From: Symbiodinium natans
Taxonomy: Eukaryota; Sar; Dinophyceae; Suessiales; Symbiodiniaceae
NCBI GenBank assembly: GCA_905221605.1
Contig: CAJNDS010002212.1
Location: forward strand, 121,001 to 185,000
DNA: 64,000 nucleotides
Direction: 5' to 3'
Shown here: positions 33,211 to 45,200 of the stretch, in pieces
Layout of the letters: each line of letters starts with the position of its first letter
How positions within the stretch are numbered: position 1 is the first letter of the stretch
Notes under the pieces: generated by a model
What the model was told of the DNA's origin: nothing
The model's input: the letters and a program-made list of their open reading frames with translations, nothing else
The model's database searches: none
Position numbers and translations under genes: made by a program

Positions 33211-33630
33211 GTGGCAGAATGTAGGGCTCATTTCAGGGGCTTCTGGCCCGGTACGGTGGGGAGTCCAGGGCGTACTCTTACCATCACCACTGCTAAAGGA
33301 CACTCAGCATCAAGCGCGCGTGGCCCTGGATGGAACACTCTCAACTCAAAACCCTATAGTAATAGAAACCTTAAACCCTGAATCCCGAAACCCGCGAAGA
33401 CAATGGAAGCACGACAATGGAAGCACGACCAGTGTAAGTATATATCATTACATATATGTGTACATATACATATATATTATATACATACAAATACACGTGC
33501 ATATAGAATATGTGTATATCTATTCTCTACACTATGCAACTGTACGCCAATGTAACATTGGGCGAGCAATTTTTCTCTATCAGTCCGATACAATCTTTGG
33601 CACCGCAGATAGTGCGCTTGTCAATGCTTG

Positions 33631-34158
33631 TCAGCAACCATCAGACCATGTCAGAATAGCGTAGCCGATGTCTGGTAATTTGACGCTCTTCCCGTTGCTC
33701 ATCTCCACATCCTGGTACAAGCCCGTGCACCTCTCCGTGGCGAATGCCTCCAGCCTCACCCCCGAGTCCTTACACGTTAGCCGCGCATAGACCTCAGGAA
33801 AGTCCGTACCGGTTCCTGGAGCGGGCTTGCTCGGTGACAGCAGCTGGCACTGGTTTAACGGGAAGGAGTCGAACTTCAGGTCCTTCGAAAAGGCCTCGAA
33901 GGGCTTCTTGCATGCATCATCGCCGCAGACCACCAGCTTCACTCCCGTCAAGGCGTCCGCTGCCAGCACCTCTGAGCCTGGCGACGGCACAGAGGCTGCG
34001 AGCAATCCGGCAACCGCAGCAGCCGTGGCATCGCGCCGCGAGGGCGAAGGCGCCACGAGAAACACCCAGTTCAGCGGCGCACAAGTGACCGCTGCCAGAA
34101 CGACGAGGGCTCGGAGGCGACACGTTCCACGCCTCTGAGGCGCCACTGATGCGGCCAT
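33631..34158 (-). CDS. Predicted thylakoid-lumen protein, unrecognised family
   Basis: Single-exon, 175-residue protein starting at ATG 34156-34158 and ending at TGA 33631-33633. The N-terminus has three parts: a hydrophobic signal segment (LRALVVLAAVTCAPLNWVF), a transit-like stretch starting FLVAP, similar to the FVAP motif of dinoflagellate plastid presequences, and a twin-arginine signal (SRRDATAAAVAGLLAASV) ending in an A-x-A-like site near VLAAD. That is the layout expected for delivery through the secretory route and three plastid membranes into the lumen. The mature part (about 105 residues) has six cysteines, including VVCGDDACKK and ATERCTGLYQD. An in-frame ATG lies 46 codons upstream; the chosen start puts the signal segment near the N-terminus. 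I do not know the mature domain. Unlike its neighbours it has no intron, so retrocopy origin is possible. Confidence 0.83.
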   Translation of the reverse strand: MAASVAPQRRGTCRLRALVVLAAVTCAPLNWVFLVAPSPSRRDATAAAVAGLLAASVPSPGSEVLAADALTGVKLVVCGDDACKKPFEAFSKDLKFDSFPLNQCQLLSPSKPAPGTGTDFPEVYARLTCKDSGVRLEAFATERCTGLYQDVEMSNGKSVKLPDIGYAILTWSDGC

Positions 34159-34894
34159 GAGCCGATGCACAAGCAGCGCAGAGGCGCGGGGATAAGCACT
34201 CTTCAGCAAACACGGCAACAGCGGCATCGTTATGGTCAAGCAATGCAGTAGTTGCTCACTGTGCGGAGCAGGCAGTGTCAGCGTGTTGAGGGGCATGAAG
34301 CTGAAAACAAAGGCTTTTGCACAGTTGACCCTAGTCCCAAAACCAATGCTAGTCTACCACAAAAAAGTCTCCCGGAACCTATGCGGAAGAAGGACATCAT
34401 CATCAGGAATACTGGGAAGCTACAGCTCTGCAATATTTAATATTATAGTACCATGGCATCCTTTGTATTATCTTACTATTGTGTTGTAGCAGAAACATTA
34501 CAACACAACAGTGCTATAATGCTTTAGACTCATAGTGATAGAGCGTTCTAATAGTATCGAAATTATATCCTCCACTCTCCATGCACGGGCAGATGAAGGC
34601 TCCCCTAAACCCTAAACCCTAAACCCTAATCCCTAAACCCTGATCCCTAAACCCTAAACCCTAAGTGAGCATGAAGCCATGGCGTCCCTTTGGGGTCGTC
34701 ATATACACAGCGCCTTGTATTAGGGGTCCTGTAACGCTAAGCCAGGCTCCCTTCAAAACGGAACACTGAGGCAACAAAAAAGCCCCCAAAATCCAGAACA
34801 GCCCCAAAGCTCTGAACTCCTTGGGACCTTGTCTATTGCCCCGACATTTCAGAGCACCTTCATACCTATTTTCTATCCAAACCCTCAACCCTCT

Positions 34895-37800
34895 CCACAC
34901 TGCGCAGGCCGCGCGCCTCTTCTCCCTCCGGCCCCTCCTCGTCTACGCCCTGGTCAACGGTATCACTGGGTTTAGGGTTTTCTCCTGCTTGTTTTTGTTG
35001 GAGGGGCTGAGGTATTAGGAGGGTTGATTCGGGGGCTTCAGGGCCAAGACGTCCGAACTTAATGTTTGTTGTAGGTTGCTTCAGAATCCCCTAGATGGCG
35101 TGCCATACAGGACTAACCGACAGTAGTGTGAGACTTTCGGCTCATGAGGTGGATAGACCCTACTCCATGTCTGGACTGGAGTTTTCGGCATCTTAGCCCT
35201 CTGTCCTGAAAGTCTTCCAGCAAGCCTAGTAAGCCCTCTTAGCTTTGCGAGAGCAAATAGGCACCACGAAGCCTTATCTAACCCTAAACCCTAAACCCTA
35301 AACCCTAAACCCTGAACCCTAAACCCTAAACCCTATAGTCCCTAAGCCCCGTGTTTGAACCCAGACTCTTGTCTGTATCAGCTGGGAGCAGGGAACACCA
35401 CTGGAACCCTGGAACCCCAGAAGTTCTCCCAGCCACTGACATCATCCCTGTTTCCTGCAATATGTGCATGCGTATATATGTGTCAACATTGATGCCTGTG
35501 TATGTTTATGTGCAGATAATTGTCTATAAATACATACATACGTACATACATACATACATACATGCACATACATATATATACACTGCCTCGACTTCTGGCT
35601 CGACGTCGTTGTCATCCGCATCCTGAGGCCAGTGGTGTCACCGCAGGCATGACCCCCGTTTTCTCATGGGGGGCTTGCATGATTCCCAAGGGACGAATTT
35701 CATCCATAGGGCTTGGGGTTTAGGGGTTTAGGGATGACCATGTCCGGTATACTATGACCATGCACGATTGAAGTATGGACCACAAACCTCTTAGGGTCTT
35801 AGGGTTCATCTAGCCCCCGAGGCCCTGAAAAGCTGGTGCGAAGAGAAGCCAAACGGACAAGCGTCCTGCATCATGTCCTCCGTGGTGCTTCCGAGCCTCA
35901 GTCCAGTCTAAGACAACCAGACACCTTCGTGCATCAGCAGTCTTGTAGGAGGTCACGCAAGAGATATGGGCTGCCAGCACTCCGAGAACGGACCGCACGC
36001 ACTGCACCAACTTCTCATTCACCTCCCCAAAAAAAGCAAAGCCGCGCACTCCACAGCTGGCATAGAATGAAAAACAAGAAAATTCGGGGATGGGCCTCCG
36101 AGATTTCCGTCTCCGAGAGATCGTCACACTTTCCATTTCCATCCAGCGCGTCGAGAGCTTTCCATGCGATCGAATCGTTCACCAGCTTCCGTAGCTGGAG
36201 GAGCAGCTCGTTCGTTCGCCTTACTCGGGCTCCAACCTGTCCACCAGACGAACAAACGATTGAAGCCCCTTGCCAGGTCTTTCAACCCTGCCTGCAGCCA
36301 GTTGTCCAAAACCATACAGGTGTGTCTCTTCTGGTCTTCCGACTCCTTGCGACGCATTAGTGTCATTACCTGAAGACGGATGGCAATTATCTGTTTTATT
36401 CTCATTCTGATCGTCTTATCTGATTACATATACCATTGCTGTTATATTATCATTAGAAGATTATGATTTTTTCTATGTTTATGTTGATATTATGTATCTT
36501 TAAAGAATAGTGTATTGTTTCTCTGTATTGATGTATGTACATCTGTTTCTATTCGTACATATTATGAAATTATTATTGTTCTTACTATGTTATTATAATG
36601 ATATATTCTGGAAATATGATGTATGCGCATTTTTGCTATACTGTTGTTTTGTTACAAATAACATATATATATATTATATATGTATTCTTATAGTGTTACA
36701 AAATGTCCTTCTCACTATGGAAATATTCTAGTACTATTGATTCTTGTATCATTCGAAAATTAATATTCGTATTATTGCATTACAAACAAAACCGCTCCTT
36801 GTAGCGCAGGCCGCCGAACAGTGCGAGCTGCCAGTCTTCTACGTGGGTGGTACTGTGCATGAAGGACCTGTTTCCTCCCACCTGCCAAGTCGCAACCCGG
36901 AGTTCAAGCTTCATGTAGTTAAACTAATAAATGAAAATAACGACAACAATCATAATAACCATAATAAACTGATGTATGATTTAAATAGAATACACTGATG
37001 ATATCAGGACCAAAAGGAAACAAAGTAGGACTCTACAGGTGAGGCAAGCTCTGAATGCCTGAACATCCCCGTAGAGCCACCATGTTCCATCCTCACCTGC
37101 GAGGGCCGACGAGCGCGCCCCGCCCCCCCAGCATCTGCAGAAAGAAGGCCTTGCGCCCTACCTAAAGGCTCCTGTGGAGTACCTTTTTGGGGTAGTATAC
37201 TAGAATCCCCTGTCACTAGCCCAAATAGGAACTATTTTTGGGAGACTTCAGGTAGACCCTATAAACCCTAAATCCCGGAACCCTGGTTTGCAGAACACCT
37301 CCGGCGTTGACGGACACGGGTGACATGACAGCCGTCCCAAGGTTGCTGATCTGAAAGCAGTTGGAATTGTCCCGGGACCTCAGTATACAGTAAGTTGATA
37401 ACATGACAATACGGCAATAATACTCAAACAATAATGAACATACTATAAAAATAGTACTCGCCATTGGATAATACTAACGTAATACCAACAAAACAATGAA
37501 AGAAAGATGCAATCATACAGTGGCACAATATTGGGCAATAATATATTAACATATTAGTATATTAGTATATTAATATATTAATATATTAATATATTAATAT
37601 ATTAATATATTAATATATTAATATATTAATATATTAATATATTAATATATTAATATATTAATATATTAATGTATGAATAGAGTCACTTCACCCAGCTCAG
37701 GCCTGGCCTCCAACCTCACTTGCTGCTCAGGAGCCGCATGGCAATGTTGGCCGGATATGCGCTGCACAGCACGGTCACAAGCTGGAGATCACCTTAGCGT

Positions 37801-38042
37801 ACTGACTCATATGCTATAACCCCTTAGGGGTCCATGTACCATGTACCTCATCCTGATGTACTTGGGCCCTAAAGTCCCTAAACAGGAGGTACTTGAAGGC
37901 CCAAGTATTCCCTATGTAGGTACGTGGACCCTTATAGGGAACTGCAAGTCATTCTTGGTGCCCTTGGCACTTTGGGCGGCAGGCTGATGGAGCTGGACGG
38001 TGAGGCCACATCCTGTTGCTGATCATGCTTCTGCAGCACCTG
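34895..38042 (-). CDS. Multi-exon gene, unrecognised
   Basis: Exon-like segments in order: 37938-38042 (LQKHDQQQDVASPSSSISLP), 37717-37780 (LVTVLCSAYPANIAMRLLSS, then donor GTGAGG), 37275-37385 (NSNCFQISNLGTAVMSPVSV), about 37040-37130, 36795-36915 (VATWQVGGNRSFMHSTTHVE), 36125-36370 (RKESEDQKRHTCMVLDNWLQ), about 35830-36120, 35582-35625 (DADDNDVEPEVEA), 35371-35448 (DDVSGWENFWGSRVP) and 34895-34960 (GVDEEGPEGEEARGLRS). Two frames compete at 36000-36240; one contains LDALDGNGKCDDLSETEISE, which looks like an EF-hand loop, but I cannot choose. No stop codon is assigned. Introns include family B and C elements, an (ATATTA)n array and AT-rich DNA. Confidence 0.6.
36420..36790. other. AT-rich stretch without gene
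   Basis: Low-GC intron-like sequence between supported exons; no coding or structural signal seen. Confidence 0.7.
37158..37258. mobile_element. Inverted-repeat element, family C copy 4
   Basis: Arms CTACCTAAAGGCTCCTGTGG and GGGAGACTTCAGGTAG. Confidence 0.85.
37548..37672. repeat. (ATATTA)n microsatellite
   Basis: About 20 tandem copies of the hexamer ATATTA, almost perfect. Confidence 0.97.
37820..37937. mobile_element. Inverted-repeat element, family B copy 7
   Basis: Arms TTAGGGGTCCATGTACCATG and GTAGGTACGTGGACCCTTAT. It lies just below exon 37938-38042, where an intron begins. Confidence 0.85.
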
Positions 38043-38330
38043 GGCAAGACAAAGAGTATCGAAGAGGGGTCAGCTCCCCACGCAGCAGCTGCAGTACGAC
38101 CAGACTATAAGGCACCCGAAGCTCACAAGAACGAGTTGAGGACTACTAGCACATGTGGTCCTAGTACCGAATCGGGTGATGCTAGCAATCAGCATGAGCC
38201 GAGAACGGATCAGCCAAGAAGAAAGGCATCGCACGCTCAATCTACGTTCTTGCTCATCTTCAATGTTTAGCCAAGACGGGACGCCTCCTCCTCCAATTTC
38301 ATGAGTGCCTTAGTACAATACTGGAACACT

Positions 38331-41300
38331 TCATGCCTCTGCAACCGGCTCAAAAAGCGCACTCAAGTCGGTTGCTACCTAACGGCTCCCATCCCATGTA
38401 GTACCTTTTTGGGGTAGCTATACCAGAACCCCCTAGACATATCCCCCCAAAAAAAGGAACTACATGGGAGCCTTCAGGATCTTCATGAAGGTATCTGAGC
38501 CTCTTCCAGCTCTCCGCGGGTCTCCAGCAAGGCCGCGCTGTCCTCCGACTCCTCCACAAGGTCCTGGGCGGAAGAGTCCGCACTCGAAGGGATAGCCCAA
38601 GGCCCAGCTTGGAGGTTCATGGCACTTAACTCACCCTAAGGGTTTAGGGTTTAGGGTTTAGGGTTTAGGGTTTAGGGTTTAGGGTTTAGGGTAAAATGAC
38701 TGTACTTATAACCCAAACAATAACCACATTAGGGCACTTAAGGGGCCTATATATAAGTGGGTGGTAAGTGCAGTTATAATTGGTTCTTATTAAGTACCAT
38801 GAACCTCCAAGAGATTCCTTTTGCGGAGAAGGCACGGGTTGAGTCTTTGCGCCTGGCCCACGACAACTACAGACGGTACTCGTATAACCACTCACACAGT
38901 GGGCTCTCATGAGGAGTTAATCATCCGAGTTAACCGTCTTCCAGGACGAGCTATTATACTCTATATCCCCTTTAAAACGGCCCTTTATAGGGTTGATTAT
39001 GGGGATTATAAGGCCTAGTAGCTCATGCTGGTTTGAGCATCAAACATCACCTGCCTGTCGGCGCCGAACGAAGGAGTCCTGCACGCTGCATGTCCCGGAG
39101 AAGGTATGCCTGTCAAGGCTTGCAGAGCATGCTGCGGTTGCAGGCGCGGCGGTGACGGGATGTAAACGGTAACGCGACTAAAGGCTCCTATGTAGTACCT
39201 TTTTGGGGTAGTATACTAGAATCCCCTATAAATAGCCCAACAAAAAGGAACTACATAGGAGCCTTCAGGTAGGAACCGTAGATCCCCCGCCAACCGCTTA
39301 ACAAGGGAGCCGTCGGCCTTGTCTCGTGCGAGACCCGCCAACCTGCTGGGACTGAGCCCCTTCTTCTCGGCCCACTTCTGTGCTGCTGCTTCGTCTTGAG
39401 CAGCCCGCTCCTGTAAATGCAAGCATGGCAAGAACCAGAGTGACAGCTTAAGGCTATGGCCAAGCTGGATATTGCTTAGCAAATGAAATGAAGTCGCAAT
39501 TTTTAATCTCTGCTGACCCTGATCTGGCTATGCCGCCCTACCTCCCAGGCCAGAAGCGCTCGTGCCGCAGCCACCGGGTCAGACCAGCGGCAAAACTCTC
39601 GTTGAGCTTCGGCAACCTGAACCAGCCGCAGGGACCCTAAACCCTGCCTGAAGGCTCCAATGTGGTTCCTTTTTGGGTTAGGTATAGGGGATTCTAGTAT
39701 ACTACCCCAAAAAGGTACTACATAGGAGCCTCTAGGTAGACCCTAAACCTAATTGGGCTTCCTTTCCACTAAACCCTAACCCTAACCCGAAACCCTAAAC
39801 CCTAAACACCCGTTTTGGATTGGGCTTCCTATACCGGTGGCGTCCGTGCCTCCTGTCTGCTGCCAATGAAGGGAGCCCGGCCACCAGCGGCCACCAGCAG
39901 TGCTGCGGCTGGCTGTGGAATGCCAAGAACACAGCCCAGCCTTAGCTTGACAGCCCTAAACCCTAAACCCTAAACCCTAAACCCTAAACCCTAAACCCTA
40001 AACCCTAAACCCTAAACCCTAAACCCTAAACCTAAACCCTAAACCCTAAACCCTAAACCCTAAACCCTAAACCCTAAACCCTAAACCCTAGCCCGAAACC
40101 CTAAACCCTTAGCCCCAAACCCAAAACCCTTACTTAGCAGCTTTAGCAAGCTCCAACGACTACCTTCTTTGGCCTTGCACCGAAGGAGCATTGCCGCCCT
40201 TCCCAACAGGGGCTCCAAGGGCAGCCGGGCCAGCACCTCCGCAGGGTAATTGTTATGCGTTTATTCACTGTCTAGGTCATTATATTGACATGTTTTGAAA
40301 TTGCTAATTTAGTATATTGCATATGGTTTTAGTATTCTCTTGCTATATTGGTATTTTGCTTGATTGTTGTATTGCGATGTTGTTTTCATTTTGATGCATT
40401 ACTGTATTACACTATGAGATGAGTGTATCTTTAAATCAGTATCTAAATACATGTTATTATACTATTGTACTTCTGTAGCAGTATGTTGTATTGATGCACT
40501 AATATTACTACCTTGCTGACTCAGCAGTGAGTAGCGAGGAGACCCGCAGCAATCCTGCCTCGCCAATGGGCAGCATCACCGGGCACTGTTCCGGATCAGA
40601 GTGGCTAATGGCACGGATGGACGCCAGCCTTACTGTTGGTTCGTAGGGAATGGGGAAGAAGATAATTACCATAGATCCCCTACCATATACCCTTAATGGA
40701 GATTTTATAGGGTACAACCAACAGCAAGCAGCTGCTCCATCGCCGAATCCACGGCTGCGACGTTTGGCTGATCCATCGCGCTGGCGAGGAATTTGCGGGG
40801 GTCCCGTCCGAGCGCGATAGCCTGACGAGTTCGCACAGACATCTACGTCCACTCTGACATTTTGGCGACCGCATTCCTGGCTAGCCTCTGACCCTATAAA
40901 CCCTAAACCCCAAACCCTAAATCCTAAACCCTAAATCCTAAACCCTAAACTCTGGCTTCTCTTCATCTTGAGGCGAGACAGACCGATTTCCAAGGCAAAA
41001 AAGTGCCTTGCCTGCAGGCAGCTCTGGGCCAGGTCGCAGCGCTGCATTTCCGGAGAGGGCTGAGCGGGAAGTGCCTTCAAAGCATCTCTGCATGCTTCCA
41101 CAGGGTTTAGGGTTTAGGGCTTAGGGTTATAACTGGGCAAGGACTACGACCGCTCTTCATGACTGTGTTGGGCCAGCTGCCGAAAACTGCTGGCGGCTAT
41201 ACAATCGCAGCACCCTCCCAGACCGCACTCGCCCAGCACGACCTGATCCAGGCAGGTACGCAACGTCCTGCACTACTTGCACATGTAGGCTCCAAGCACC

Positions 41301-42188
41301 TCTCATCGCAATCTGCAGCAAGAGGGCCTCGTCTTTGGATCGCACCGCTCTGCGAGACCCACACTGTATCCAGCGATGACATTCGCCGCTTGGCATCATA
41401 GGCTAGCTCGCGCTGCAGGCCGGAATCAATCACAACCTCCACCTTGCACGACAAAACGACAACCCTAAATTTACCCTAAACCCTTTTGCAGCCAGACTGA
41501 GAGCGTTGCCGGAATGGTACCCTAAACCCTAGACCCTAAACCCCGAGCATGCGCCTAGCTGGCAGGCTCTGGGGCATGCTGAACAGCGAAAAAAACATCC
41601 ACCATCAGTCAAAAAAAACAAAAACAGCCAAGCCCATGATGGGTCGTTGCAGCTAGCCGGCAACCGCAGTGCACACCTCTTAAGTCCTCTAAACCTCCGG
41701 CCACTGAGTGGATCCCTTAGGGCTCGAGTCCCCTTTGCAGTTTCTGTTGAGGGTACGAGAGATCGGTTGAGAGACTCCGCCCAGGGGCATCGTTGATTGT
41801 GACGGAGCTCTCTGCGATGTTGGTGGCCAGGATGACTTTCACTCTGCTCTTGGGCGGCTTTTGGAAAACTTGTTGCTGTCTCTCCTGCCGACACGGCTGT
41901 TTGCACAATCTGCATGAGGATGTGCTGGCACGCAAAACTCAGTCCTTGGGTAAAGTTGAATGCAGAGGCACAGCCCAGATCTGACTGGACTGCTCTCCTT
42001 CGCTCAGCCGCTCCTGTAGCTGCCTGCCCAAAATTCAGACATCAAAACCAGAGGCTTTGTTCACCCTAAACCCTAACACCCTTTTTCACAAAACCCCTAA
42101 AACCACACCCGTGAAGGCATAGAACTGGCAAAGGTTGCACCAAGTCTTAGCGAACCTTTTCTATTTTGTGTCGTATAACTGGGGATAG

Positions 42189-42223
<35 letters not shown>

Positions 42224-45200
42224 ACATACAAAATGTATACGTATAAACATTATGACCTTCAATCACATTGCACTTCCGGATTGTGCCCCAAGGACATGTT
42301 CGGAATTGTTCGGCTTGACGTGGCCTGATTTCAGACCATCCAGGCAGGAAGCACAGCACCTAGCGTCTCTCACAGCTCAGACAAGTGCGATAACTCGCAA
42401 ACCAGCTGCGCTGTGGGAATCGTTGGGCCGAGAGACAGAGCCTTTGACGTCTTTGCCTTGCATCGCAGGGTCTCTGCCCGACTTGCAGACTACTACTAGA
42501 AGTCTTGGATCACTATATGGTAGCACTCATTCAGTTGAAGCGTCTGCTCCTGCCGGACATCTCCCGCACAACGGCGCAAATCGAGGAGTCCATGACGTGC
42601 AGTACTTTGTCGATCTCGCCACCATCATACCCACCCCACAGCATCCGCTGGCTCGACGAGCTCTCGGGGTCTGCACCCTCGCCTCGCTAGCACACTTCTG
42701 CATTATTCACTATGATTATGATTATTATTATTTTTACTATGATCACTACTATTATTATGATTATTATTTACACTTCTTTGGTATTATTAGTACGATTCTT
42801 ATCCGCCGACCCCAGCCGGGGCGGCGTCAGTGAAGACCCATCCTTGTCCGCTGCTCCGCCCTTTCCACCCACTTCGCTCCCCATGGCCGCCCCCCATCTC
42901 TGGACCCATGGCTCCATGGGTTCATGGCGACGACCTCCATGGCCCATCCCTTGGACCTCCATGGCCCCATGACTCCTACGGCCAGGTTTCCGCTTCGCTT
43001 GCGCCCCCTCCGCCTGCTCCGCCCATCCCGCCCCACGCCGCTCTTCATGGCCCATCCCGCCTCGAGACCCAAGCAGATGACTTTAAAGGGCCCCAGTGCA
43101 TGCCCGCCCGCTCCGCCCGCTCCGCCTGCTCCGCCCTTCCCGCCCGCTCCGCTCCCATCTCTGGATGGACATGGTCCCATCGTGACTCCTGCCCCTAGTG
43201 GTTCCTGACCCCATGGCCCCATGGTTCCCTAACCCTCTGCTTCTAGGCTCCTAGACCCGAGCAGATGACTTTAAAGGCCCCCAGTCCTGCTCCGCCCTTT
43301 CCACCCACTTCGCTCCCCATGGCCGCCCCCCATCTCTGGACCCATGGCTCCATGGGTTCATGGCGACGACCTCCATGGCCCATCCCTTGGGCCTCCATGG
43401 CCCCATGACTCCTACGGCCAGCTTTCCGCTTCGCTTGCGCCCCCTCCGCCTGCTCCGCCCATCCCGCCCCACGCCGCTCTTCATGGCCCATCCCGCCTCG
43501 AGACCCAAGCAGATGACTTTAAAGGGCCCCAGTGCATGCCCGCCCGCTCCGCCCGCTCCGCCTGCTCCGCCCTTCCCGCCCGCTCCGCTCCCATCTCTGG
43601 ATGGACATGGTTTTATCGTGACTCCTGCCCCCAGCTGTCCGCTTCGCTTGCTGGCCCCTAGTGGTTCCTGACCCCATGGCCCCATGGTTCCCTAACCCTC
43701 TGCTTCTAGGCTTCTAGACCCGAGCAGATGACTTTAAAGGCCCCCAGTGCATGCCCGCTCCGCCCGCTCCGCCTGCTCCGCCCTTCCCGCCCGCTCCGCT
43801 CCCTACGCCCATCCCTTCGACCCCCATGGCCTCCGGACCTCCGCCCGTCCCTGTCCGCTGCTCCGCCCTTTCCACCCACTTCGCTCCCCACGGCCGCCCC
43901 CCATCTCTGGACCCATGGCTCCATGGGTCCCGCCCGCTCCGCCCGCTCCGCCGCTCGCCATTGCCCATCCCTTCGACCCCCATGGCCTCCGGACGTCCGC
44001 CCGTCCCATGGCCCCCATCTCTGGATGGACATGCTCCCATCATGACTCCTGCCCCCACCTGTCCGCTTCGCTTGCTGGCCCCTCGTATTTCCCGACCCCA
44101 TGGCTGCTGCCCCATGGCCCCATGGTTCCCTAACCCTATGCTTCTCTAGACCCGAAGGGCCCCAGTGCATGCCCGCCCGCGCCGCCCGCTCCGCCTGCTC
44201 CGCCCTTCCCGCCCGCTCCGCTCCCCATTGCCCATCCCTTCGACCCCCATGGCCCCCATCTCTGGATGGACCTCCATGGTCCCATCATGACTCCTGCCCC
44301 CAGCTGTCCGCTTCTTGCTTGGCCCCTAGTGGTTCCTGACCCCATGGCTGCTGCCCCGAGTGGCTCCTGGCCCCATGGCCCCATGGTTCCCTGACCCTAT
44401 GGACCCGAGCAGATGACTTTAAAGGCCCCCAGTGCATGCCCGCCCGCTCCGCCCGCTCGCCCTTCCCGCCCGCTCCGCTCCCCATTGCCCATCCCTTCGA
44501 CCCCCATGGCCTCCGGACCTCCCCCCGGCCCCTTGCGCTGCTCCGCCCTTTCCACCCACTTCGCTCCCCATGGCCGCCCCCCATCTCTGGACCCATGGCT
44601 CCATGGGTTCATGGCGACGACCTCCATGGCCCATCCCTTGGACCTCCATGGCCCCTCACTCCTGGCCGGGGCCAGCTTTCCGCTTCGCTTGCGCCCCCTC
44701 CGCCTGCTCCGCCCGTCCCGCCCCACGCCGCTCTTCATGGCCCATCCCTTTGACCCCCAGCCTCTAGACCCAAGCAGATGACTTTAAGGGCCCCAGTGCA
44801 TGCCCGCCCGCTCCGCCCGCTCCGCCTGCTCCGCCCTTCCCGCCCGCTCCGCTCCCCATTGCCCATCCCTTCGACCCCCATGGCTCCATGGTCCCATCAT
44901 GACTCCTGCCCCCAGCTGTCCGCTTCGCTTGCTTGGCCCCTAGAATTTCCTGACCCCATGGCTGCTGCCCCTAGTGGCTCCTGGCCCCATGGCCCCATGG
45001 TTCCCTAACCCTATGCTTCTAGACCCGAGCAGATGACTTTAAAGGCCCTCAGTGCATGCCCACCCGCTCCGCCCGCTCCGCTTGCTCCGCCCTTCCCGCC
45101 CGCTCCGCTCCCCATCCCTGTCCGCTGCTCCGCCCTTTCCACCCACTTCGCTCCCCATGGCCGCCCCCCATCTCTGGACCCATGGCTCCAAGGTTCATGG

